Below, piece after piece: positions 13,189-25,245 of a stretch of 64,000 nucleotides of DNA; positions within the stretch are counted from its first letter, which is position 1; every line of letters starts with the position of its first letter. The stretch covers positions 37,326,347 to 37,390,346 of the forward strand of contig JAAOOA010000002.1 in assembly GCA_012861695.1 (NCBI GenBank), given 5' to 3'. Source of the DNA: Trematomus loennbergii. Its lineage: Eukaryota; Chordata; Actinopteri; Perciformes; Nototheniidae. The position numbers and the translations under genes were made by a program. A model generated the notes under the pieces. It searched no databases, was not told where the DNA came from, and saw only the letters and a program-made list of their open reading frames with translations.

Positions 13189-16133
13189 GTGAGTCAAGTA
13201 CTTTTTTTCTTCTCCAATTCTATTCACAACCACTCATTCATTAAAACTGTAAAAAATAATATATTTTTGTACACATTATTTATTAAAACTGTTCAATTTT
13301 AGAATCATAGCAAGGAAAATACATGTGTGTACCAGCAATGTGTCTCACTCCTACTGTACATTAATACAAGTACACATTTCTAATAAATAATTACATTTTA
13401 TTTGTTTTATTAAAATGTCATTTAACTAACAGGGATTCCTATAGTTTTATGCACTGGTGAAAAGTAACAAATTGTACTTTTATAAGATGTTGAAGTGCTT
13501 GTACTTTTCTTGAGTATTTCTATTTAAAGTAACTTTAGACTTTTACTCCACTTTATTTAAAAGGGAAATAATGTAATTTACTCCACTGCATTGATTAAAT
13601 CCTGTATTATTTAATAACTTTAAGTGACTTTTCATATTAAGATGTTGTGAAAAATTAAACTAGTTTAAGGTATATGAAAGTAAAACATTACATTACATTA
13701 CACTTGAAATCATTCATTTGTGTATCAAAACTTTGTTTGTCTACAACAGTCAAATGCTATTTGATGCAACAATAATAATACAAATCCAATAATGTAGTAC
13801 ATATAGTAATATATCACATATGGAGGAAATGTTTCTGCAGAATTAGTACTTGTAGGACTTTAACTTGTAATGAAGCATTCTGACATTACTGTATTGCTAC
13901 TTTTACTTAAGTAAAGGATCTGAGTATTTCTATCACCTTTGATCATAATCCAGTCATTTCATATATATGATTCTGAAATGGGCCTTTAGGCATAACAACT
14001 ACTTTTACTTGCATTTTTCAGTATAATTTGATGCTGATACTTTTGTACTTTTACTTAAGTAAGATTTTGAATGCAATACTTTTACTTCTAATAAAGGAAT
14101 TTTACAATTTAGTTGTGCTACTTTAACTTTAATAAGAAGTCTGAGTACTTCTTCCACCACTGGTCTTATGGAATAAATGTTCTTATGACTCAATCATACT
14201 GTGCCATTTGTTAAGGTGGAACATTGTTGTTTGCCGCTCCCTATTGCATTTTACACACATCATTCTGCATGTACCCAAGACAGCAGATAAGTACCACCTT
14301 GTCCGCTCAGTGCCTAAGACGGTGCTTTTAGTGTAACATTGAATTGTTCTCCTGTCTGTTGCCTTTTTGAGGCTTTTCCAATTCAGCAGTGTCATGTTGC
14401 ATCAGATAGATCTGACTTTTTTATTACAGCTGTCCACTTTTAGGCGAGCAGGGTCAATTTTGTTATTGCCATCAAATTACTCCGGAAAGGCAGGAGTGGG
14501 AATGAAGAGAGAAAAGACTTAGGGGCTAGCTGTCAGTAGCTAGGCTTCACAGTCTGTTTGTGTCTGGAAGCGCTCATCAGAGGAGATGAAGCATACTTAT
14601 AAGAAAAGTGCCCAGGAAGGTGGCACTTGGATCTGTCACACTGAACCTGCTGAGTCTGGATGTGCTGTCTGGGTGAGGCAGAGAGCTGCTACTTGCCCCC
14701 TCACCACCTGCACTGCCAGTTCCTCCACCCGACCCCCGTTTTGGCACCTCCATGTCTTGTTCATGCCCAGCATTTTTAGAATCATCCCTAATTAAATTGC
14801 TGTCAGTCTGCTACTCCCAGCAGCAGCAGCCCCTAAGATTAAATCAAGTCCCAGGAAGGAGATGCTTGGCTGATCTTTTCTAATAGACCAAATGTTGTGC
14901 TGCTCAAAGAACTCAGGTCACCATCAGAAGCATAAAACCACCACAGACATGCAGATGCTGAATTTCAAATATGATTACATTGATTGGACAGCGGGAACAT
15001 CTTCACATTAACATATTTGAACATTTTCCAAGAGTAGATTGGCAAAACTAATGGAAACATAGTGTGTATGTGTGTGTGGGTACATGCCTGAATGATTGCA
15101 TGTGAACTGAACTCGTACGGCTCCATTTATATTCATGTGGAGTTAGAAAGGGAGGCACAATGCCATTTTAATCGGGGCAAGTCCATTTTTTCGTTATTGT
15201 GACTGGGTGGTAATTTTCTAGCTCGAAGGTATTCCTCTTTTGCCAAAGGGCTTTTTGGTACCCATTTGGCGTGAAATTGTATTTCCACCCGTTAAAACAG
15301 ACGATAGAGTACTCTTAGTGCAAACACTGGCACACAGATTCATTTGAATGGCTCCATTTGTGGCGGAGTTGCACTCGCAGACCTCAAAATGTTCATCATT
15401 TGTACTTTTTAAACTACAATAAACAATCTTTGGTCACTAGGAGAAAATGACAAGCAGCATAAGAGCATTACATTGTTTTATTTCAGCAAAACTTCAAACA
15501 GTATTGTATAATTTGCATGATCCAAACTTATATTGTGCGAACATAATTATGTAGGAACATTTAGCTTATACAATAAAGTGTATTTTCTTAACAATTTAGG
15601 ATTGTATACATGCACGTAGACATACCTAACCTAACCTAGCTAATTCGGAGCAACCTTTATGATCACTGTAGTAAAATGACAGTCAACAGTTGCTAATGGT
15701 ACCATATTTCATTTTTGTTTGGTGTATTACTATCTGTATGACTACACTTTTGTATAGTTTGGTGAATTACACATGGACAGGATTAAATCCCCCTTAAAAC
15801 GATCTCTGACATTGATCACATATAAAAGGTGCTGCATCATTAAGCCTATTGAATAATTGTTTTTCTTGGAGGGAACTAACCTGAATGCCTTACATGGCGT
15901 ATTTAGAAACACTGCTACATGACAAAGAATATAAAAAAACTTGATTTAACTGTCAAACGTTCAAGCACTTTATGTAACCAGGGGGGTCTGGTTACATAAA
16001 TTGCAATACCTGTAACTTCTATGTCACATCTGTTTTCAATGATCCACAAGTCAGCACTTGCATGTATGCCTCAAATAGGCTCGACCAAAACAGATTGCCG
16101 GTTTAACGTTTTTCTTTCCTGTGCCCTCATCAG
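13189..16133 (+). other. Intron W6-W7
   Basis: About 2.9 kb with donor gtgagt and acceptor ccctcatcag. Its first quarter is occupied by the hAT miniature element at 13452-14162. The rest (14170-16130) shows no recognisable gene or repeat, apart from a CAG-type triplet run near 14818-14830. Confidence 0.82.
13452..14162. mobile_element. Nonautonomous hAT element (MITE), 711 bp
   Basis: Terminal inverted repeats begin cactggtgaaaagtaac at the left. At the right the complement reads cagtggtggaagaagtactc. Flanking 8-bp target duplications are gttttatg (13444-13451) and gtcttatg (14163-14170), with one mismatch; 8 bp is the hAT signature. The interior is AT-rich, with many 'ttttacttaagta' and 'gtacttttact' stretches typical of an abundant fish MITE family. 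No transposase remains. It lies between W6 and W7 and does not touch a splice site. Confidence 0.85.
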
Positions 16134-16383
16134 GTATTCTTCACATGGGCAATGGGGAGAACGTCTTCATCTCCCAGCAGCCCCCTGTGATCGGCAGTGT
16201 GATGGGGAACGGGCGCAGGCGCAGCATCTCCTGCCCCAGCTGTAATGGCCTCGCTGACGGAAACAAGCTGCTGGCTCCTGTGGCTCTGGCCTGTGGCTCG
16301 GATGGAAGTCTGTATGTGGGCGACTTCAACTATGTGAGGAGGATTTTCAACACGGGGAATGTCACCAGCGTCCTGGAGCTCAG
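16134..16383 (+). CDS. tenm4: tenm4 exon W7: NHL beta-propeller, first blades
   Basis: Encodes [20 protein letters not shown], then [38 protein letters not shown] and [18 protein letters not shown]. This begins the six-bladed NHL propeller, a platform for homophilic contacts. '[16 protein letters not shown]' is a teneurin hallmark; NVT near the end is a sequon. The exon is 250 nt, phase 1 in and phase 2 out ('ag' before gtaacg). The two leftover bases join A of the microexon (Arg) or C of W9 (Ser), so both splice forms stay in frame. Confidence 0.93.
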
Positions 16384-16790
16384 GTAACGGAGGAGTAGCC
16401 TGCTAATATTCACTGAGGACCATGAGCTCAGATGGGCTTGCACACAGGTCATAAAGCACAGAGGCTGATAGAGATAGACAGAAAAGCCCTAAAGGCCCAG
16501 GATTGATGGTCCTGCCTGTCTCCTCCACCTGTATCAGCTGGAGGAGTTGGCCCTTATAGGGATGAGGACAATGTAATGGGTTCCTAACAGAGCAGGAAAA
16601 AGATAAATGTGTTTTTAAATGTCAGCAAAGAAGGTTTGACTTATAGATACAGAATATGATGTGTTGTTATGATTCTCTTATAATTAATTCTGTCCACTAA
16701 CAAGTGTTATTTTGTTATTTTCTATCTCTTCACTAACAAATAACATTTTCTCTCCTTTCTCTCTCAATGTCTGCTGCTCTTGGCAAACAG
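16384..16790 (+). other. Intron W7-W8
   Basis: Intron of 407 nt with donor gtaacg. The acceptor is tggcaaacag, preceded by a tract ttttctctcctttctctctc at about 16747-16766 that lies some 25 nt from the AG. No other feature seen. Confidence 0.85.
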
Positions 16791-16811
16791 AAATAAAGAC
16801 TTCAGGCATAG
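16791..16811 (+). CDS. tenm4: tenm4 exon W8: 21-nt alternatively spliced microexon (NHL insert)
   Basis: This tiny exon encodes (R)NKDFRH(S): one base completes Arg, six codons follow, and two bases start Ser. Its length is a multiple of three, and W7 can splice straight to W9 without changing frame ([12 protein letters not shown] against [19 protein letters not shown]). In mammalian teneurins this 7-residue insert in the propeller is the known regulated splice site that tunes homophilic adhesion and partner choice. Acceptor is aaacag, donor gtaagc. It sits 407 nt after W7 and 3.8 kb before W9, the setting expected of a neuronal microexon. Easily missed by gene finders. Confidence 0.92.
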
Positions 16812-19800
16812 GTAAGCCTCACAGTATTTGCTTAAATTAATATAGAAAAGGGTACAGTCCACATACTTGATGTCGAAGTGCCCTTTCAAACCAATTTTAG
16901 ACACACACTTTTGAGCAGCGAGAATATTATATCGTATAATACTGACTGGCTGACTGCATCATTTTCATCTCCATAAAGCTTGGATTTAGTAGTTTATTAT
17001 TGGTTTATGAGCTTGCTTTATCTCTATTCAGTGCCTTGTTCACTAGAGTGTTTTTGCATCTGTAAGTGTGAATTTAAAGAGCAAATGCAATGGATTGGTC
17101 GCTCAGTAGAGGCACTTTCTCTTAGGATTAAAACAACTTTAATAATAATAATAATAAAGCATTTTATTTATGGGCGCCTTTCAAAGCTCTCAAGGACACC
17201 TTACAGAGCATAATTAAAAACAAGCAACAGCAAACAGTAATTCAAGACTTAAAAAACAACAATCAGTTTAGAAGAATTAAGATATTGAATACGCCAGTTT
17301 AAAAAGTAAAGATTTTTTTAATTATGGCACAAAATGCAACCCTACAGTGCTCACGAGTTAGTTTCTCGTGTGCACCAGTAACTATTGCGTGCTGTCTAGA
17401 AAGTTATTGCAAGAAACCCAGCCATTATAAAACACATCGGTTTTTGTTTTTCTTGTCAGAGAGGTTTTAAAGTATTGTACAGTCATTGGGAGACAGTGCT
17501 TTATGGTGTTGATTTATACTTAAAAGCAAATGTTGCCCCGATAGTTTAATTGCACTGCATACGACAGGTAAACAAAAATACAGATTTAAATCAACACCTT
17601 TCTGACATTTCAATAGAAAGCCTAAAAAAATGATGTCAGGTGAAAATAATAAAATGGTAACTCGGTGTACTGTAGATGTTCTCATTGGCGTAGGATATAA
17701 AGATACAACCTCATTTTCTTTAGCAGGTGGCATGTGGTCGTTTGATACCATGCATGACTTCAGCTGAGGAACATTGCAGTCACACTGAGGATGAAAAGCC
17801 AAGTGATGCTGGTCACTGACCTCTATTTTCAAAGGACCACAAAAAAAAACCTCTATTGCTTTTACGCAATATCTTAATCTTGTATTTCTGCAGAACAAAA
17901 TGATTTGTGTTCAATAACTAAAGAAACATCCTCATAGCAAACGCAAAGAATCTCTAACGCTCTGTCCCTTCGCTCTCAATACCCAAAATATATTTGCATA
18001 ATCAAAAGATAAATGTATGTAGGAACACACATCATGTATGAAACGGGTGGCTGCCTGCTGTTCATGTGTGAGCTAGCGATAGGATGGTGAGGTGGGTGAT
18101 CTCACTGCAATGTTCATTGACCCCCTACTAAGGATGTCCCCATCCACTCCAACCATGCTCCCCCCGTTGCCGCGCCAGCATGCAGCAAAATCCAATTATC
18201 TTCTACAAACTAGATGTTGTCAGTGAATATAGATGGAGTATATGGCCGTAGCTCAAGGTCAGGGAATAACGCCTCATAGTTTCAAACACTATGGGGGACA
18301 AACACGGTTCTACATGCGACTGGAAGCTGATAAGCTATCAGCTGATTGCACATGGCAGATATAATGCAAAGTAGTATCCAGTTATTGAGGCTTGCTACTG
18401 AGCCACTCTGTGACAGCAGTGGTTTCTCTCAGACATTCAGCTGTACCTGGAATGTACTGTAGGCCGTCATATCAGTCAGCTGGGTCAGTGGGCTGTTTGT
18501 GACATGTGTGCCTGAGGTGTGCTGCAGTGCCCTGTCATCACTGATTCATTGAAGGTCAATTGTCATTTAAAATGATGTATCAGAGTTGACAATTCCACAG
18601 ACCCACTAGTCTTTCTTCTTGTTGTATTATAAAAAACATAAGCTTTGGCACTGTTGTGCAGAACATAAGCCCTAAAGAACCCTCAAGGTTATAGTTGAAA
18701 TTCTATCTTAATCCACTTTGAATGACACCCTGCTGACAGGTTTCTCTGTAATGCTTATTAGGACTGGCAGAACTGAGCTCTAGCCTGCCCTGATGACTCT
18801 GGTCATCTTTAAGGTGGTGCTAAACACTACACTGCTTAGCAACAAAAGGGAGAAGCTGAAAATATTTGTTCAGGTGGAACCAGCAAATGGTTGCAACATT
18901 TTTTACGGATAATTTCTAAATTATTTAATAATTTATTAGATTAATATGATGTCATATAGGGGGCAATGTAGATAACACAAAAAATAAATGGGGGCAAAGG
19001 GGGAACACACCTCCATATTTTTCTAAGTTAACAAATTGCTTCACTTTGCAAAGTTGATCAAGCCCATCACACCACAGATGCATATTGTTAACAGGGAATG
19101 CCACACAGATGCTAATTACAATATGTTGATTCCGGGCTAAAATCCAGCTATTTCATTATGGCTAAACCGGATTACAAGGTATAATTTGGTTAGTAAATCC
19201 AACCTTGCAAAGTCAAGCATGTGATGGACAAGAGCATTTTCTCCCGAAATTATGACTTCAAAATATCATAGATTATGTAATTTGTTTTTACAGTCAGAGT
19301 TCTTTATTGGAATATAACCTGCCTCCCCTAATTTCGTATTTATTTATTTTAACCCACAATGGCCCTTGTAGATCTTTGTAGATTTGCCAAATTGTTGATA
19401 ATACAGTTCTGACGTTCAGTTACTCATCTAAACGTCCGCTGTGTTTCATGTCTGGAAGAACATGTGTCCAAGTACAATGTGTTTTATGTACTGTAGTAAT
19501 GGGCGCACTGAAAACTGTCAAATCTGTCAGTCATATCGGGTGGATACAAAATAGGATTTGACCTGCCTAGAGTCAATAGCATCCAGCAGTGTATGGTACC
19601 AGTGGGCTTGGAAGTTTTACTTACAATCTGTCATGGATTGATTTTTCAGCAGGAGATAATGTTTTTTATTCTATTCAGTTAAGATGTTTTTGTGAAAAAA
19701 TAGTCCTCTGTGTCACTTCATTTATACAACTATGGATTTCTCTTCAGTCATCTTTGTTTGCTGTGTTTGCTGACACCTTTTCTGACAGGAGATTGCTAAT

Positions 19801-20618
19801 AGATTGTGTGCATCACCACCACAGCAGGATTGGTTATATGTGTCTCTATGTCTGACAGGTTGGGCAACCTCCTGTGGATATGAGGGATTACTTTGCTGAC
19901 TTAGTTGGAAGTTTAAAAGTATATTATTTCCTACACTAGAATATCTACCTCATGGATGAATGGTGTGTTTGGAATGAGGCTTCAGCTTTGGATTTGTTTC
20001 TGTAGAGAAAGCCCCATTGGAGACAGAAAATATACTTGTCTGTGCTCCTTCTAGCCATAACTAGGCAACTGCTACAGTATGAGACAGATCTATCACAATG
20101 ATTCTTTTGGTCAGGGATGGGGGAGTAATTAGGATCTCTGTAAAGAATCCAATGTTCCCCAATGACGTAGTCCCAATAGACCCTCGTTTGTCTTTGTCTT
20201 CCTTACTCTTTATAACCCCCAGCATTGCTATTGTTCCAGTCATTTGAAAGAAACTACACATATGTGTCTACGTATACAGTATTTTCACATAATATGTCTT
20301 CAGTGTATAAATCTATAGGCTACAGGAGTTTTCACCCTCTTTTGACAACAGGGATTTCTAACAAAGCTGACTGTATTGTACATGAGGTCTAAACTCCACC
20401 ATTATGTCATGTTTAATCTCATTCTCTTTTGCCATGTTTAATCTCATTCTATTTTTTCCCATGTCCGTGGTTTAAACTGTAATTGTGCCCAATTGACTCT
20501 CTTAATGGCTTTTGAATCCATTTTAATTGTATTAAACAATGTTCCTTATTGAAAGCACTGTAGCCCATCCAGCTTTATTGACTTCCATTGGCTTGGTCCT
20601 CTCTCTTCCCCTCCTCAG
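16812..20618 (+). other. Intron W8-W9
   Basis: About 3.8 kb with donor gtaagc and acceptor cccctcctcag. Holds an (AAT)n microsatellite with an adjoining short dispersed repeat at 17140-17225. No gene or complete transposon otherwise recognised. Confidence 0.8.
17140..17225. repeat. (AAT)n microsatellite plus short dispersed fish repeat
   Basis: Six AAT units at about 17140-17157 run into attttatttatgggcgcc, then a tttcaaagctctcaaggaca block. This arrangement is common in fish genomes as a truncated retroelement tail. Family not assigned. Confidence 0.5.
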
Positions 20619-20851
20619 CAACAGCCCTGCTCACAAGTACTACCTGGCAACCAGTCCAGTGAACGGCGCCGTGTACCTGTCGGACACCAGCAGCAGGAAG
20701 GTGTTCAAGGTGAAGTCCCTGAATGTTGTGAAAGATGTGGCAAAGAACCTGGAGCTGTTGGCGGGCACAGGTGACCAGTGTCTCCCGTACGATGACACTC
20801 GCTGCGGGGATGGAGGAAAAGCTGCTGAGGCCACTCTCACCAACCCCAGAG
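20619..20851 (+). CDS. tenm4: tenm4 exon W9: NHL beta-propeller
   Basis: Encodes [34 protein letters not shown], then [20 protein letters not shown] and [13 protein letters not shown]. The repeated 'YLA..P..G..Y.SDT.SR..' and '[21 protein letters not shown]' strings are NHL blade motifs of teneurins; [10 protein letters not shown] and CLPYDDTR fit teneurin-4. 233 nt, phase 2 in and phase 1 out, joining W10 as a Gly codon. Compatible with both inclusion and skipping of the microexon. Frame is intact. Confidence 0.93.
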
Positions 20852-21690
20852 GTATTGTTTTCGTTGTTATTATAATCAATGTAGAGTGACATCCCAAATC
20901 AGTTGGTGGTCTTGCTTCCTTTTTTAATTAGACTAGATTGCTGGATAATTAAAGACAGTATTCCCAAAGGCTAAATCAATACACTTCAGGATTCATGCCG
21001 TAAACAATCATACCTCCATCACTTAATGCTGGACACATTGGCCTAACTAGCTTCGGTATTTTTAAAACAGAACATATATTTTGATGGCATGCTTTCCCTT
21101 GTGTTTCCTGGGGTCTTCTTGGTCTTGATGCTTCCATATTTGGATGATGCATTAGTCACCAGATCACATGCTTACTTGTTGTCCTCCATGGGGATGACAT
21201 TGTGATTCATATGTACTGAAATAACACTCAAGTCCCTCTGAAATGTGCATCACATATAGTCCGTTATACAAATAGAAAATGTTGCCGTGACTACTAGACT
21301 AGATGTTTCATAGCTACTTGAATATTGTGTGACACACCCTGAAGTAATACACAAATACAGAGATTTGCATGTAGTTATTTCAGCTCCATTGTTGTTTTGG
21401 GCTGAGGGAACATGAGATAAAGGGACTATATTGATGAAATTGTAGGTTTAATTGAATCAATAAAAACAGTACTCTTCATATACTTCATGTCTATTGTTCT
21501 CTAATATTGATTAAAAAAAATCAATCTTCGCATTAGCTTTCATTGCAGTGATTATTCTTTCATTTGTATTGCAGTGAATAGCACTTACTTGTCATTTAGT
21601 GGTTCTCTGTCCTCACTTTAAGTCTCAGATAAACAAAACAACTGATGGATATTTTCCTCTTCTGTCCTTTGGGGGGCTTTTTATCTGCAG
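20852..21690 (+). other. Intron W9-W10
   Basis: 839 nt with donor gtattg and acceptor tttatctgcag. AT-rich with no recognised feature. Confidence 0.83.
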
Positions 21691-21845
21691 GCATTACGGT
21701 GGATAAGTACGGTGTTATCTTCTTTGTGGATGGGACCATGATTCGCAGGATTGATCAGAATGGTATCATCTCTACTGTTCTGGGCTTCAATGACCTGACC
21801 TCTGCCCGACCTCTCAGCTGCGATGCTGTGATGGACATCTCTCAG
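21691..21845 (+). CDS. tenm4: tenm4 exon W10: NHL beta-propeller
   Basis: Encodes (G)[39 protein letters not shown] and [12 protein letters not shown]. '[29 protein letters not shown]' is near-invariant in teneurins. 155 nt, two bases completing Gly and then 51 codons, ending phase 0 at cag before gtacga. Frame is intact. Confidence 0.93.
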
Positions 21846-23143
21846 GTACGACCTCTCTGACCTGGCCAGCAGAATGTGTTTTCTCCTGTCTCTCAACATA
21901 CTCCCATCTCCTTGAATAACCCCGGTCAGGCGGCCGACATCCCAATATGGGCTTAGTTCCGATTCCCATTTGTTTATCGTCTGCATGAGGCCAGCTTTTC
22001 AAATACTCAGGACTTAAACAATATACTGAGGTAGAGTTAGGCAGTTAGAGCCTGCGGGCATCTAGCATTTTGTTTGGATTCCACTGCCAGTAATAGTTGG
22101 GCTCAGATTTGTAATACTCCGCAAGAGGAAGTTTGTTAGCAAGACAGTTTAAAACAAAAAACCCAATGTGACAACAGAAGATGTAAATACACAAAAAACA
22201 CAATAAACTGTGTAATTTATAAGGAATTTATTGTATATTTGAAACACATGTGTTTATTGCACATCTTATCTTAACAGGATTCAGCTATTTTTTGCAAAAC
22301 TTTGATCATTCACGTGAGTAGGGTCAGACCAAGGATTGTATGGATTTGCTAAAATCAATGCTACGAAAAATTACGTATGGCTGTATTATATGTATATAAA
22401 ATATAATTATAAATACAATACAAATACACGTTCTTGATACACACAGAAGCTGGAATGAACATAGCACTGGCATATAGAGCCATGCTGAAATCAGAGGTGG
22501 CACTGTAGTCCCGGAGCTCACATGTACGTGTCAAGGGGCCACACAGCACCAAATGCAAAGGGCCGTTGACCTATAGCTGTAGGGGGATGATGAGGGTGAC
22601 CTGTAACCTCAGTGGCTCTAGATTCACCCACACATGTTCACTGATGCACACATATGTAGCAGACTGCTACCTCAGACAGAGCACATTCCCCAGGCAAGGA
22701 CACTGCTCCGAGGTCACATCGCTCTCTAGCTCAGTGACTTGCTTTGGAGGTGAAGATACTTTGCATACCCCAGCAGCCTTTGCATGGCTGTTTTTCCTGA
22801 AACATTTGTTTTCAATGCAAGTACATAGGAGTTGTTTGGATATACCTGCCATACTGTAGTAGTCATTTATAATAAAAAAAACCTCCATACTTGTTTTAGA
22901 TTTACTCCCATGAGATGAGCATTCCAGGGCCTTAATGGTACAATATGATTTACAATCCACTAGTTTGTTTCAGCCCCATGGTGTTTGTTATTGAGTAAGA
23001 CTAGCAAACCGGTCCTAAGGGGCTTCAGATGTCACTGCAGAGAAGCTTTCTGTGTGTCTGTGAAATGATGTATTCGGGAGAGGGAGCAAAGCCTCCAGCT
23101 GCCCATTTCCAGCCCCGGGGGGAACTCCACCCCCCCTCCTGAC

Positions 23144-24189
23144 TAGGGATGGGTATCGTTAAGGTTTTAACGGTACTACTACTTTTATCGATACCGCTTA
23201 TCGGTCCGGTCTTTTAACGGTACTCTTATCGGTTCTTTTGGAGAGCAAATGAGGTAAACTAACTATATGTTGTATGTCAGGGACTACGGATGGAAATTAG
23301 CTCAAAGCTAAAATCCGGCATATTTACACTTGAAGCATTATTTGTCTAAAGTGTTCATTAATCTGCATTGTCCCTATTCAAATAAACAATTAAATGAAAA
23401 TTAACAAATTGTGAACAAAACTAACATTGCTTTTTATTTAAATGAAATACATAATATTTCACATCAACAGAAACAACAACGTTTTAACAAATCATATTAA
23501 ATAATCTGATGACAGAACTGTGAACAGAATAGCTGAAACTTTAACAAACTAAATAACTCAGTTCCCTCTAATCATTAACCCATGTTTGAATCATTGAGTT
23601 AGCTCCGTGTGTTGCTGCTAGCATACATAACACCTGACGTGGAAACGTTACTCGTGGATGGGGCTACAGAGCTACTAGAGAGACAGTCAAACCCGGTGCA
23701 TTTCTCCGTCTGAATGTGGAGCACTTTTGCTAAATGTTTAGACAAATTGCTCGTGTTACCGCCCTGACATGCTAAACTCTTATTGCACTTTAGGCAACGA
23801 GCGAGACGGGTAAAGTTTAACCACACCTCGGAGCGCGTTCTCTCCGCCATCTCCTCCGTGTGTGTGTGTTGCTGCATGTAGCAGCTGCGTGTGTGTAAAC
23901 TGCCCCGCCCCCTCGCACACAGGCGGGGGAGAGAGATCTCTCGTCTGGATTGGAGAGATCGAAAATACAAAAAATGACGCATTTTGCAGTCTTTTTGCGT
24001 ATTAGAAACGGAGTTGGCGAAACTAAAACTGCAATATAATGTTTGTGTAGCAATAATACACATGACATATTTTTTAGATGTCTCCAGTACCGATAAAAAG
24101 ACCGATAACGTCGGAGCTTAACGGTACCACGGTCTTTAATAATTCAGCCCCGGGGCCCGTTTAATACCGGGGCTCGGTACCCATCCCTA
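23144..24189 (-). mobile_element. hAT element, internally deleted, with BED zinc-finger remnant
   Basis: The 1,046-bp element starts tagggatgggtatcg and ends with the inverse, cggtacccatcccta. The flanking 8-bp duplications are identical: ctcctgac at 23136-23143 and at 24190-24197. Subterminal repeats around 'taccgataaaaagaccgataacg' variants occur near both ends. The interior encodes, on the minus strand, part of a BED zinc finger (see separate entry) but no catalytic core, so it can move only if helped by a related transposase. Identical target duplications and well-kept ends point to a comparatively recent insertion. Confidence 0.93.
23599..24063 (-). pseudogene. hAT transposase N-terminal fragment (BED zinc finger)
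   Basis: An open frame of 154 codons inside the 23144-24189 element. After a non-conserved start it reads MAERTRSEVWLNFTRL, then CLKCNKSLACQGGNTSNL and SKHLAKVLH. The C-x2-C followed by H-L-x4-H pattern is a BED-type zinc finger, the DNA-binding module at the N-terminus of many hAT transposases. The true start is probably the internal Met of MAERTR rather than the outermost one. The RNase H-like catalytic domain and the hAT dimerisation domain are absent, so it is a remnant by internal deletion. Confidence 0.75.
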
Positions 24190-25119
24190 CTCCTGACCTG
24201 TGCTTGCTGCTCCCTTACCCCTGCGCACAGGCAAACACACGCGCCTATAGATGCTCACCATCCAGCAGCCAGGACACAAGCAGACTGACTGCAGCTGTAC
24301 AACGATGACAAATCGCACCAGCACTGCTAGAGACACTCAGACAGTAAAAAGCATCCATTAAAAATGCATCCAGGGCACGTAGCTTCCTACTTCAAACACT
24401 CCCCAATCCCTCACTTAGGACCAGAGTTTCTCTGGAGAAAGCTCATGGCAGTGGTCATTACTTCTATACCTCACCTGTTCCAGGCATGAAATAATGTCAC
24501 AATTCCTGCTCTCCTCTGATGAGGTTGTTGTTATCTTGCAGTGCCATCTGTGCAGAGAGCGTACTGTAGAAGTCCTTTCTTATTCAATGTGCACCTCTGT
24601 AATCTTTCTTTCTTTTAACTTTGTATTATCATGAAAGGACACAAGTGTGTGCAAATCCTGGCAAAAAATGTTTTCCCTAGCTTGAGTTCAAATTGTTGCC
24701 ATGCAACAAAGAGAAAAATAATAAGGTTTTTTCTGAGCTTACTGTGTGCACACTCCCTACAGTATGTGTCATGTTCAAGAGTTTGACCTATTTCGACAAT
24801 CTCTTAATTTGTTTATACCAAAGTCTTCGCCCTTGCTGTTTTAAAACGAGTCTGCTCCATTGTATGTTTCTCTTGTAAATCGTCCTTGCATTTCCCCGCT
24901 GAATTCAAACTTAAACAGAGGGAAACCATGTATTGAAACAAGATCACTTTAAAATATTTCAAGTGTATTAGCAGCTTCAGAGGGCTTTATCAAGCCTCTG
25001 ACTGTGACATTCAATTCAAGTCTTGTCACTCTTCTCCTGGCAGACATCATGCTGGTATGAGCAAATAGTGAAGAGACTGCTAATGGAAAAGGACAATATG
25101 GTGCTACACTGCTCCTAGT

Positions 25120-25245
25120 ACTAGACTCCTGGTACTAGGATGGGTTAAATGCAGAGAACAAATGTCACTGTGTGTGCTGTGTGCTCTGCATGTGTGACCA
25201 TTAAAGAGGGTTTCATCCCTCCAATTCTATCTATCTATCTAATAC
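25120..25245 (+). repeat. Retroelement-like 3' tail with (ATCT)n microsatellite
   Basis: The block 'ggatgggttaaatgcagaga' followed by 'acaaatgtcactgtgtgtgc', 'gtgtgaccattaaagagg' and then four ATCT units is a recurrent tail of fish short retroelements. Exact start and family are not resolved. No target duplication identified. Confidence 0.5.

Noticed and set aside
17467..17898. 143-codon minus-strand open frame in intron W8-W9
   Set aside because: No known family features; lies in ordinary intronic sequence.
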